The notes under the pieces are model-generated. The model was not told the origin of the DNA, did no database searches, and saw only the letters and a program-made list of their open reading frames with translations. From contig NC_085881.1 of NCBI RefSeq assembly GCF_035222275.1, positions 2,294,001 to 2,358,000 of the forward strand: DNA of 64,000 nt, given 5' to 3'. A program made the translations under genes and the position numbers. Of the stretch, positions 1 to 9,183 are shown one piece after another. Within the stretch, counting starts at the first letter, position 1; every line of letters starts with the position of its first letter. This DNA comes from Podospora bellae-mahoneyi. Its lineage: Eukaryota; Ascomycota; Sordariomycetes; Sordariales; Podosporaceae.

Positions 1-589
1 CAAATCAAATGACAGGGATAGCTGAATATCTATCAAGGTGCACCAGGGGACGTCTCGGCAATCATGCATTTGCCCTTTTGTCATTATGCGATAAACATTT
101 TGATTCTGGCCACTAGCCTTGGCGCCGACAGTCGAGTACGATGGCAAGGAGTCAAAGGACCCGGCAGTCTGGTTTGTCTGGGGAGCCACGTGCCGGTCAA
201 CGGCTAGGCCGGTCCAGTTGTGGCCTGGTCTTGACCATGAAAGTGACAGGACGGGCTCCCATGCGGTGGCCTGGAGCCTCCTTAGCTGGCCGGTTGGCGC
301 ACCATACCATTGTCTGTCGGGTCTAATAATTGCATTGTCTGTACTCCCTGGTGAAATTCTCCAAGACCAGATATCTCCAACCCAAGGACCGTTGACAACT
401 CCGTCCGGTTTTTGAAAGGATTCGATATAAAAACGCCGCGCCCTATGCATGAAGGAACGGAATATTAATATGTTCCCTGTCACCTCGACGAGTCGTCTGA
501 TGAGGACTCGTCGCTATCATCGATGAAACCTTCCTCCAAGCTACGAGGTGTTAGCATACCATCCCAAGACATCAAAGGGCCATTCCCGC
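1..589. other. no gene recognised (left edge)
   Basis: I see no convincing coding region here; the open frames on the plus strand do not resemble any family and overlap each other. It includes the 3' flank of the minus-strand membrane protein gene and a short hairpin, listed separately. Confidence 0.4.
486..513. repeat. 9-bp inverted repeat (hairpin)
   Basis: CGACGAGTC at 486-494 and its exact reverse complement GACTCGTCG at 505-513 flank a 10-nt spacer. It lies about 75 bp past the stop codon of the minus-strand gene ending at 590, so in that gene's RNA it could form a 3'UTR stem-loop. Function unknown. Confidence 0.5.
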
Positions 590-1034
590 TTACTCTCTGC
601 TTAACCTCCTCGAGCTGTCAATACTGTCACCAATGTTTCCACCTCTTCCGGTAGACTCATCCACATCCTCCAGCTCTTCCCCGTCTTCTGAATCAAACGA
701 CGGCCGACCACCAACAACGAGCCGATCAGCAAAGCCTGTGCTCCACCTAGAGGTCAATATCAGGCTACTAAGGCCGCCTGTTATCCTGGCCCTGAGCGAA
801 GATGTCTGTTCGGATAAAGTATCTATTGGGAGGTACTGGCTGTAACGGTTTCGATAGCGTTGCCACAAGGGGTAGAGGACAAACGTCGACAGGAGGAAGA
901 GTATCAGAGATATTATGGCGGGGACAACCAGCGTCTGGGAGAAAAAAATCATGTTAGTACATGTTCACTGCGAACTTGTTCTCAGAAGCTGACGGATATC
1001 TGGATACCTTGACGGCTGAGAATGTGGCTCCCAT
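590..1034 (-). CDS. small single-pass membrane protein, conserved type, function unknown
   Basis: Two exons, 1034-1008 and 934-590, give 123 residues. The intron (1007-935) has a GTATCC donor, a CTAAC branch site and a CAG acceptor. The first exon encodes only MGATFSAVK, after which the frame runs straight into one hydrophobic segment (residues about 10-33, ending YPLW) and a basic patch. A serine-rich stretch follows, then an acidic run (90-102) and a Ser/Arg-rich tail. The N-terminus MGATFS fits an N-myristoylation signal (Gly2, Ser6), which is inference. No enzymatic domain is visible. It is transcribed away from the formin gene across a shared 1.6-kb promoter region. The start was chosen because the longer frame beginning further upstream reaches a stop when spliced. 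Confidence 0.65.
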
Positions 1035-2618
1035 GGTGTGGAGGTGTTCCAGAAGCAACAGTTGAGATTCTTCGGAGGGTGAGCTGCGTCGCAAAGTCTG
1101 AGTGTGAGGATGCTAATGAGAACCACTCCAGTTGCATACATAGAATGTGCCCGCAAGAGGCAGCGAGGCTCTGTCAATCAATCAATCCACATGTCAGAAG
1201 CAGGACGGAAACGCGAAGCCTTGCTTGCTGCACGTCAACGAGCTCCAGCTTGGCACTCCGATTATTGTGGGGCCACGGACAATCACCCGCAACCCACCGT
1301 GCCCACCCAACCCACAGTGGACCCTACCCGTCAGCGGCGGCGCCCGCTTTTAAGCAGCGAGGGTCTGTCTGTTCTGGCGGTTGATGAGATCCGGTATGGA
1401 TGTCTCTGCACATGCTGAGGTTGTGCAAACTACTCCTAATATGTCTCCAACTAGCACCATTTCAGCTGCCTTGAAGACAATGGTGGCGGCAATGATCCCC
1501 ATGCCCATCGGAGGCTCAGGAGCAAACGTACCGGTGGCCGTGGACAACTTATCAGGCTGATCTACCACGGACACGTCGTGGTTTATTACCGCGCCCGTCT
1601 TTGGGCATCTTTGGTGTTCTAGTTATCCACTAGAAAGCGGGATAGCGACTCTAAGACCACCGTTGGAAATGAGCACCCCTCGTGACAAACGGGGACCAGG
1701 AAATTGCCAACAAAAATAGACGCCTGGCGGGGTTACCTACCCAGTACTTACCTTACTCAACCTCAACTGACACCTCCGGTCTGCTGTTGCTGCTTGCTCC
1801 TTTGGGGACAGAGTGATGAGAACAGGCTCGGAAACACAGAGCATCAAGTTGAAACAACATTTATCCCTCGCAACCACGCAACCTAAGGAGGGAGTTGGTT
1901 GAAGAAGAGGAAGGAAAAAGCGCGGGGTTGAAGAACAGGGTTCACCACCCAGCCGCACAGACCACCACATGGCCCCTGTCTGAAAATATCCAGGGGCTGA
2001 TTTGGGCTAGGCCAGTTTCAGACCAGCGAACCCCCTTTGTCGACCCGTCCAGAGGCTCATCGGCTCATCGCACACTCCTCCATTCCTTATCGATTCTGAG
2101 AGATCCAGGGTGGTCCCCAGCTTCGCGTTCATTTTGTTATCCAGCCCGACAGAGAGCATCCCGGAGGTGTTTTGTGTTTTCGCAGGCCTTGCATCATTCT
2201 TTCCTTTTTCAAAAGAGACACCTATCAATGTTTCTCTTCTGTATGTCCGCTGCTTGAGGTTCGCTGCTGCTGCTGCTGTTGGAAAAAGCTTAATGCTAAA
2301 CAGTGCCGGTTTATGCCACACAGAAAGACAACCTACCACCCCCGGCTCTGCGAATCGCGGAATACAACCCCGGCCGCTTCCCACAAGAACATGAATGATG
2401 CGATGCGCTCTTGGTTTGAGACACCGAGTCCATTGACGACGCCTTCTATCTTCTCCCGAGCCGACCCACTGCTGCCTCAGCATTGATCGAATTGCTCCAA
2501 GAGCTTCCCTTTTCCCAGTTTCCACATCTAGCTTGCTTGAGCTTAAGCCTCTAGCCGCAACCGAACGGCTGTTTCACGCCGTACCATCCATCCGGCGAAC
2601 GACGACGACGACCACACC
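1035..2618. other. divergent intergenic region / formin leader
   Basis: This is 1.6 kb between two divergent genes. Several 60-170 codon open frames occur on both strands, but none has recognisable motifs or consistent codon use. The right half is pyrimidine-rich on the plus strand, as expected for a long formin 5' leader. I see no gene. Confidence 0.5.
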
Positions 2619-5600
2619 ATGTCATCCCACGACAAGGCGAGGGCTTCCAGCGGGAAGGCCTCGTCCTTCTTCCACCGATCCAAGAACAAGGTCGACAAGC
2701 GAACCACGGCCAACGATGCCCAATACTTGGCCACCGACAACGACGGTGCCAGCTCTGTACACTCGCGCAGCTCGCGCCACCAACGAGAGTCCTCGGTCAT
2801 CTCTCTCGATCGCCCAGACTCATCCGGCTCCGGCATCAATAACATGGCCGGAGTCATGACCACAATCCCATACGATGCCGTCCCGAGCGGCCGCCGCTCG
2901 CCCGTTCCCGTGGAATATCTCCCACAAGGCGATCAGATGCCCATTCGACTTCAACCGCACCACTTAAACAAGGCCACCAGCGATTTTCATCAGTACCCAA
3001 CTTTTGATACCCCTCAGCATGCTTCTAGTCCTAACCTCAGCACACCGCGCGTGCCCGCACACGCCTCTCCGAGCATATCTAATATCACAATGGCTACCAC
3101 AGGCCGCCAGGCCCAATTTCAACAATGGGGACCGCCGCGAGAGGGCGGAAGTTCCAACAATTCCCGCTACAATTCATACATGACGACCACAACCAGGAGC
3201 TCTGGAGACAACGCAAGCATCATGTCAGGTAATACAGGATCCTACCATGACCAGGCCCAGGCCCAAGGACACAATCGCTTATCAAGAACAGCTTTGCCAA
3301 GCGCCTCTTCGCAGTCTTCCTTTTTGTCGCCGCACTCCCCCGCTCCCAGGGACGCCCGCAATACCAAGTTCCCGTCCGGATTCCCGAACAGCGACGGTTT
3401 CCAGTTTCCAAGGCCCACCGACGAATCGATCATCGAGCAAATGTTCCTTGCGCTCATGCAAAAAAGAGGATGGCACAATCTTCCGGACCAGGCCAAACGA
3501 CAGATGGTGGCATACCCAGCCGACAAGAAATGGACCCTCATCTACCAGGACCGGCTTGCCGAGTGGCAGGGCGACCAGAAACGGAGACAGACCGCCAGGA
3601 CAGGTCAGTACAGCAATGTTGATCTGACCCAGCTGCCAGACGAAGAGGGAAGCCCCGAATGGTACGTGCGCAAGGTTATGGAAAATGCGCTCGACTCGAA
3701 GGGCTTGGGCAGTTTGGAGGTCAACCTGCGGACGCAGCAGATCGGCTGGGTGAAGCGGTTTATCGAGTGCCAGGGTCAGGTTGCTTTGACGAACGTGCTG
3801 CTCAAGATCAACCGGAGGACGGTCAACGGCCCGACTCAGGACTCTGGAAAGGGCGACAAGAACCTCGATAAGGAGTACGACATTGTCAAGTGCCTCAAGG
3901 CGTTGATGAACAACAAGTTTGGAGCGGAAGATGCGCTGGCCCACCAGCAGGTCCTTGTGGCCTTGGTTGTGTCTTTGATATCGCCTCGGCTGACGACCCG
4001 GAAGCTGGTCAGCGAAGTGTTGACCTTTTTGTGCCATTGGAACGAGGGCAAGGGGCAGCTCAAGGTGATTGAGGCGATGGACGTGGTCAAGAATCAGCAA
4101 GGAGAAAACGGGAGGTTTGATGCCTGGATGCGCCTTGTGGAGGTCACCATTGATGGGCGGGGCAAGATGGGCAGCTTGGTCGGCGCGAGCGAGGAGGTAC
4201 GCAGCGGTGGCATCGGCATGGAGAACCTGCTGATGGAATACGCCGTGGCCACGCTCATCTTGATCAACATGTTCATCGACGCCCCTGAAAAGGACCTCCA
4301 GATGCGTGTGCATATTCGTGCGCAGTTTACGGCATGCGGCATCAAGCGGATGCTGAACAAGATGGAGGCGTTTCAGTACGACCTCATCGACAAGCAGATC
4401 GAGAGGTTCCGAACCAACGAGGCCATTGACTATGAGGATATGTTTGAGAGGGAGAACAGCAGTATCAAGGACAGCGTGGAGGGGGAAGTCAGGGACCTCA
4501 ATGACCCAGTACAGATTGTTGACGCTATTCAGCAGCGGCTGAAGGGGAGTAAAACGCAGGATTACTTCATCTCGGCTTTGCAGCATTTACTTTTAATCAG
4601 GGAGAATGATGGCGAGGAACGGTTGCGCATGTTCCAGCTGGTGGATGCCATGTTGAGTTATGTGGCTATGGATCGGCGTTTGCCGGATATGGACCTGAAG
4701 CAAAGCCTGAATTTTACTGTGCAAAACCTTCTCGACAAGCTGCATACCGACTCGGAAGCTCGACAGGCTTTCGATGAAGCTACTGAGCAACGGCGCATTG
4801 CCGAGGCTGCCCTGGCAGAGCGCGATGAGCTTAGAGAAAGGATAGCGATGGGCGCCGATGGCCTCGTGGCCAAGCTTCAGAAGCAGATTGATGAACAGGC
4901 CAGGTTTATCGATGCTCAAAGACGACAGGCCGAGGGTCTCAAGTCTGAGATGGATAACCTCCAGACGCTCAGAGCGAAGGAGGCCCAGCGTTACGAGTTG
5001 GAAACACGCGAGCTGTATCTCATGCTTCGCGATGCCCAGGATGTTGCTGCTTCCAACGCTGCCAAGGGTAACAAGCTCGGGGAGGAGGATCCAGCTGCCA
5101 TGAAGGGCATTTTGGATCGCGAGAGGCTCATGAGCCGTCTTCAGATGCAGCTTGAGCGACAAAAGACGGTGTATAAGCTGGAAGGCAGAGTCTGGGGAGA
5201 GTCTGTGGGTCCATCAGACAGACTACGTGCTCTGCGTGAGGAGATGGATGGCTTTGGCGGTGCGGCTGATCATCCTGACGGTCCCGCTCCCAGAGACTTC
5301 ACCAATAGCATGCTCGGCAGTGTCAAGAGGTCAACCAGGATACCGCGGAAACCTCTTGGACCTCGTGGTGAGCGGCAAGCGACAGAGGGTGACGTACTGG
5401 AAGAGGATATCGATGAGGAAGATGATGCCATCATTATCGAGAAGCCTCGCCTGGTTGAGTACAAGCGGCCTGTATTAGATCCCAAGAAGGCTGCTGGCAT
5501 GTTCAACGAGCTCCAGGGCAAGGTGCAGCGATACGATGCCAGTGACTCCGAAGACAACGATGGCATCACTACCGGTCCTTCCCATCCAAGCTTGGAGGCA

Positions 5601-8111
5601 CAGGCTCCTGCTACTCCCAGCGACAATGAGCCGCCCAAGATTCGGATCACGGACACCACACCAGCGGCTCCTGCCCCTCCCGGCCCGGCTGCTGGCGGTC
5701 CTCCACCACCGCCTCCTCCTCCCCCCCCGCCCATGCCCGGGAGACTTCCGGGAGCTCCTCCACCAATTCCAGGTGCTGCTCCTCCAGCAGCCGGCGGCCC
5801 TCCTCCGCCGCCTCCACCGCCGCCTCCCCCCATGCCTGGCAAACTGCCCGGTGCTCCCCCTCCGGTGCCGGGTGCTGGTGGGCCACCACCTCCTCCTCCG
5901 CCACCTCCCCCTCCTCCCATGCCCGGCACGGGCGGCGTGCCTCCTCCGCCGCCACCGCCCCCGCCTATGCCTGGTATGAAGGGTATGCCGGCACCTCCAC
6001 CACCGCCCATGCCTGGTGGAATGTCAGGCCACTTTCTGTCCCGAAACCAGAACCTTGCTCCCGCCGGACCCTCTCTCGGCTTGTCGATTGTTCGGCCTAA
6101 GAAGAAGCTCAAGGCTCTCCACTGGGAGAAGGTCGACTCACCGCTCACCACCCACTGGGCCGCTCACACCCCCTCGGCCGAAGACAGAGAAGAGAAGTAC
6201 CTGGAGCTTAGTCGCAAGGGCATTCTGGACGAAGTCGAGAAGCTGTTCATGGCGCGAGAAATCAAGGCTCTAGGAGGAGGGCAGGCCAAGAAGGACGACA
6301 AGAAGCAGATCATCTCTAACGACTTGCGCAAGGCTTACGAAATTGCCCTCGCCAAGTTTTCTCAGCTGTCTGTGGAGAAGGTGGTGCAGATGATTATCCA
6401 CTGCGATCCCGAGGTTCTCGACAACCCGGTCGTGATGGACTTTTTGCAAAAGGAGGACCTGTGCAACATTCCGGACAGCACGGCCAAGCTGTTGGCGCCG
6501 TACAGCAAGGACTGGACGGGGCCCGAGGCGGACAAGGAGACGCGCGAGCAGGATCCGGCCGAGCTGACGAGGCAGGATCAGATTTATCTCATGACTGCCT
6601 TTGAGCTGCATCACTATTGGCGCAGCCGGATGCGCGCCCTGTCGCTGACGCGCAATTTCGAGTCGGAGTATGACGAGATCACGGAAAAGATGAGGACTGT
6701 GGTTGGGGTCTCGGAGTCGCTTAGGGACTCGGTCGCGTTGATGAATGTTTTGGGACTGATTCTTGATATCGGCAATTACATGAACGACGCGAACAAGCAG
6801 GCGAGGGGGTTCAAGCTCTCATCCTTGTCGCGGTTGGCGATGGTGAAGGACGACAAGAACGAGTCGACGCTGGCGGACCTGGTGGAGAGGATTGTCCGGA
6901 ACCAGTACCCCGAGTGGGAGAACTTTACGGGGGATATCAACGGGGTGTTGGTGGCGCAGAAGATCAACATTGAGCAGCTGCAGCAGGACGCGAAGAAGTA
7001 TATTGACACCATCGCCAGCGTTCAGAGGAGCTTGGACAGTGGGAACTTGTCGGATCCGAAGAAGTTTCACCCCCAGGATCGGGTCGCGCAGGTGGTGGGA
7101 CGGTGCATGAAGGATGCGAGGAGGAAGGCGGAGCAGATGGAGGTTTATCTGGAGGAGATGGTCAAGACGTACAATGACATTATGGTGTTTTATGGGGAGG
7201 ATCCGACGGATGAGAATGCCAGACGGGATTTTTTCAGCAAGCTGGCGGGGTTTATTAATGAGTGGAGGAGGAGTCATGAGAAGAATGAGGCTTTGGAGAG
7301 GCAGAGGAAGTTGAATGAGCAGCAGCTGAAGAGGAAGAATGCGGCGATGAAGGCGCTGCAGGATAGAGAGGGGGGAGGGGGAGGGGGTGGTGGCGGGTTG
7401 GCTAGTCCTACCAGCACGGGGGCGATGGATAGTTTGATGGAGAAGTTGAGGGCTGCGGCGCCGCAGGCTAGGGATCAGAGGGATAGACGGAGGAGGGCGA
7501 GGTTGAAGGATAGGCATCAGGTGAGGGTTGCCAGTGGGCAGAAGCTGCCTGAGCTGGGGAGCGGGGTTAGCGGGGGGGAGGGGGGGGGTGGTGCTGGGGA
7601 GGTGAATGGAGATGGTGGGGAGGGAGGGTTGGAACGGGTGAGGAGTAATGAGACGGCCGAGGGGGGTGGTGGTGAGGCTGAGGGTGGTGCTGGGAGGAGA
7701 GGCAGCAAACCTGATGTTTTGGTGCCGACGAAGGAAGTCACGGCGGAAAACGACGCAGGAGAAGACGATGTTGCTCAGCGGGCGGCGTTGTTGCTGCAGG
7801 GTTTCAGAGGGGGGGGTGATGGGGTTAATGATGGGGACGATGCGGAAAAGAGGGAGAATTTGAGGAGGTCGAGAAGGAAAACGGCCGATGATGAAAGGCG
7901 GGCGAGGAGAATGAGGAGGGAAAAGGCGCATAGCACGGTCAGCAACGGGGGTGATTCTGCTGCCAGCACGGTTGGGGATGGGGAGGTTATTGGGGGGGAT
8001 GTACCGCCTACGCCGAGCGCCGAGGAGTTTGCTGCTGCTGCTGCGGCGGCGGGGGTGGAGTTGACTAGTATGGGGGGAGGGAATACGGCGAATGGGAATG
8101 GAAGTGCGTAG
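2619..8111 (+). CDS. sepA: diaphanous-type formin (SepA/Bni1 orthologue)
   Basis: A single-exon reading frame of 1830 residues, a usual length for the one formin of filamentous ascomycetes. Formins nucleate and processively elongate unbranched actin filaments at hyphal tips and septa, downstream of Rho GTPases. Domains in order: a Ser-rich N-terminus; a GTPase-binding/FH3 (DID) region at about 270-700; a coiled coil at about 710-880; a proline-rich FH1 with five polyproline blocks ending in PMPG at about 1025-1135, which bind profilin-actin; and an FH2 from about 1160 to 1560. FH2 starts with KKKLKALHWEKV and carries GNYMND near residue 1384. The C-terminal autoregulatory DAD is visible at about 1600 (MDSLMEKL followed by a basic RRRRAR cluster). 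The tail is Gly/Glu-rich. The ATG follows a clear leader and opens with the basic SSFFHRSKNK-type start seen in fungal relatives. Identification is secure; the symbol follows the Aspergillus name. Confidence 0.95.
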   Translation: MSSHDKARASSGKASSFFHRSKNKVDKRTTANDAQYLATDNDGASSVHSRSSRHQRESSVISLDRPDSSGSGINNMAGVMTTIPYDAVPSGRRSPVPVEYLPQGDQMPIRLQPHHLNKATSDFHQYPTFDTPQHASSPNLSTPRVPAHASPSISNITMATTGRQAQFQQWGPPREGGSSNNSRYNSYMTTTTRSSGDNASIMSGNTGSYHDQAQAQGHNRLSRTALPSASSQSSFLSPHSPAPRDARNTKFPSGFPNSDGFQFPRPTDESIIEQMFLALMQKRGWHNLPDQAKRQMVAYPADKKWTLIYQDRLAEWQGDQKRRQTARTGQYSNVDLTQLPDEEGSPEWYVRKVMENALDSKGLGSLEVNLRTQQIGWVKRFIECQGQVALTNVLLKINRRTVNGPTQDSGKGDKNLDKEYDIVKCLKALMNNKFGAEDALAHQQVLVALVVSLISPRLTTRKLVSEVLTFLCHWNEGKGQLKVIEAMDVVKNQQGENGRFDAWMRLVEVTIDGRGKMGSLVGASEEVRSGGIGMENLLMEYAVATLILINMFIDAPEKDLQMRVHIRAQFTACGIKRMLNKMEAFQYDLIDKQIERFRTNEAIDYEDMFERENSSIKDSVEGEVRDLNDPVQIVDAIQQRLKGSKTQDYFISALQHLLLIRENDGEERLRMFQLVDAMLSYVAMDRRLPDMDLKQSLNFTVQNLLDKLHTDSEARQAFDEATEQRRIAEAALAERDELRERIAMGADGLVAKLQKQIDEQARFIDAQRRQAEGLKSEMDNLQTLRAKEAQRYELETRELYLMLRDAQDVAASNAAKGNKLGEEDPAAMKGILDRERLMSRLQMQLERQKTVYKLEGRVWGESVGPSDRLRALREEMDGFGGAADHPDGPAPRDFTNSMLGSVKRSTRIPRKPLGPRGERQATEGDVLEEDIDEEDDAIIIEKPRLVEYKRPVLDPKKAAGMFNELQGKVQRYDASDSEDNDGITTGPSHPSLEAQAPATPSDNEPPKIRITDTTPAAPAPPGPAAGGPPPPPPPPPPPMPGRLPGAPPPIPGAAPPAAGGPPPPPPPPPPPMPGKLPGAPPPVPGAGGPPPPPPPPPPPPMPGTGGVPPPPPPPPPMPGMKGMPAPPPPPMPGGMSGHFLSRNQNLAPAGPSLGLSIVRPKKKLKALHWEKVDSPLTTHWAAHTPSAEDREEKYLELSRKGILDEVEKLFMAREIKALGGGQAKKDDKKQIISNDLRKAYEIALAKFSQLSVEKVVQMIIHCDPEVLDNPVVMDFLQKEDLCNIPDSTAKLLAPYSKDWTGPEADKETREQDPAELTRQDQIYLMTAFELHHYWRSRMRALSLTRNFESEYDEITEKMRTVVGVSESLRDSVALMNVLGLILDIGNYMNDANKQARGFKLSSLSRLAMVKDDKNESTLADLVERIVRNQYPEWENFTGDINGVLVAQKINIEQLQQDAKKYIDTIASVQRSLDSGNLSDPKKFHPQDRVAQVVGRCMKDARRKAEQMEVYLEEMVKTYNDIMVFYGEDPTDENARRDFFSKLAGFINEWRRSHEKNEALERQRKLNEQQLKRKNAAMKALQDREGGGGGGGGGLASPTSTGAMDSLMEKLRAAAPQARDQRDRRRRARLKDRHQVRVASGQKLPELGSGVSGGEGGGGAGEVNGDGGEGGLERVRSNETAEGGGGEAEGGAGRRGSKPDVLVPTKEVTAENDAGEDDVAQRAALLLQGFRGGGDGVNDGDDAEKRENLRRSRRKTADDERRARRMRREKAHSTVSNGGDSAASTVGDGEVIGGDVPPTPSAEEFAAAAAAAGVELTSMGGGNTANGNGSA

Positions 8112-9183
8112 GTGTTTTGACTGCTGCTGGGTTGCAAGGTTTTTTCGCGTTGTACATATAACATCATCATACCATACTATCGTAACCATCTTTTTGGTTT
8201 TTTTTTTTTTTTGGTTTGGGATGGAAGAATGATGGTATGGTATGCTACCTACTATAAAAAAAGAGATGGCTGAACGCAAGAAATAATGGGAGATGAGAGG
8301 GGAAAGAAACTAGTTTAGCTATATATTGGTGTTGGTGGTGATGTTGTAGTTGGGAGGGAGGGATGATGAGTTGGAACCTGGAAGCATAGCGGGCGAGCAA
8401 AGAGGAAAGAATATGAAGATTAATGTGTACTGTGTCTTGATTTGTTTGTTCTGTGGTGTCAAGTGTATGCATGCATGTTTGTTGTGGTGGTGCCCCCAGG
8501 CAAAAGTTGGTGACATGGTGAGATGTTGAGATGTGGAAAGGGGTGGGGTTTGGTAAGGGGTGATGGGTAATGTTGAAAGGGGTGGGTGGTTTGCTGAGTG
8601 TGGTAGAGGGGGCTTGATGGGCAATGTGGTACGGGGGTGGTGTGAAAGGAGAGCATTGCACCCTTGATTACCTACCAGGTGGGCAGGCAGGACTTATCGC
8701 CAACTGTGCTGCTACCTTTTACATAGGTATCTCCAGGTCGGTGACAGTCTGGCTGTACAGCAATTGGGGACCTGCTTGATGGAAAGAGGGACCGATGTAA
8801 CGGCATTTGTGTTTGAGGGCAACGATTGGCGGAAGAACAGCATCGTTTTTGCTGCTTGAGAGTATTTAGCCGCGAGCCTCTTTTCGTTCCCCTCATGGCT
8901 TTGTCCCCTTGCATGCAGGCAGTGACAGTGACAGTTGACCCCTCACTCACCCCCAAGCCGGTCGACGACGATGATGTATTCTTCCAGACCGTCTGATTGA
9001 GTTGTCGTCCGTAGCCGGATAGCGGGTAGATGGACAGTCGCAAATGGTTCTCCACGTGGGGGGATGGTCTAGACAGGGAATATATACCCCCAATTGATAA
9101 CCCTCTCCTCAACCACCTGTTATCACCCTCCATTCTCTTTGCTCTCCTCCTTGCCGTCCATTTCTTTCAACAACATCAGCATC
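8112..9183. other. intergenic region between formin and DUF2264 gene
   Basis: It holds the formin 3' end, including a run of about 15 T near 8195-8210 shortly after the stop codon, a G/T-rich stretch at about 8330-8650, and the promoter of the next gene. The minus-strand open frames are proline-rich shadows of the G-rich strand. No gene seen. Confidence 0.5.
9079..9086 (+). promoter_or_regulatory. TATA-like box of DUF2264 gene
   Basis: AATATATA lies about 100 bp upstream of the chosen ATG, a reasonable distance for a fungal TATA box with a short leader. Position and sequence are the only support. Confidence 0.35.

Noticed and set aside
486-535. Hammerhead-ribozyme-like CTGATGAG next to a hairpin and GATGAAAC
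   Set aside because: The conserved core needs CTGATGA, a stem II and CGAAAC in fixed order with a GUH cleavage site; here CTGATGAG lies in the loop of the inverted repeat and the second core segment is GATGAAAC, with no matching stems I-III.
1350-1574. 74-codon minus-strand frame with a hydrophobic middle
   Set aside because: Short, no family resemblance, and no splice partner that would extend it.
2007-2525. 172-codon minus-strand frame before the formin
   Set aside because: It is the antisense of the pyrimidine-rich formin leader; no motif, and the alanine run comes from a GCT repeat.
3282-4586. 434-codon minus-strand frame inside the formin gene
   Set aside because: Antisense shadow of the conserved GBD/FH3 coding sequence on the plus strand.
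5270-6151. Long glycine-rich minus-strand frame
   Set aside because: It is the reverse complement of the proline-rich FH1 coding region of the formin.
9094-9183. Upstream in-frame start for the DUF2264 protein
   Set aside because: Adds a pyrimidine-encoded Ser/Leu stretch just after the TATA-like box; more likely transcribed leader.
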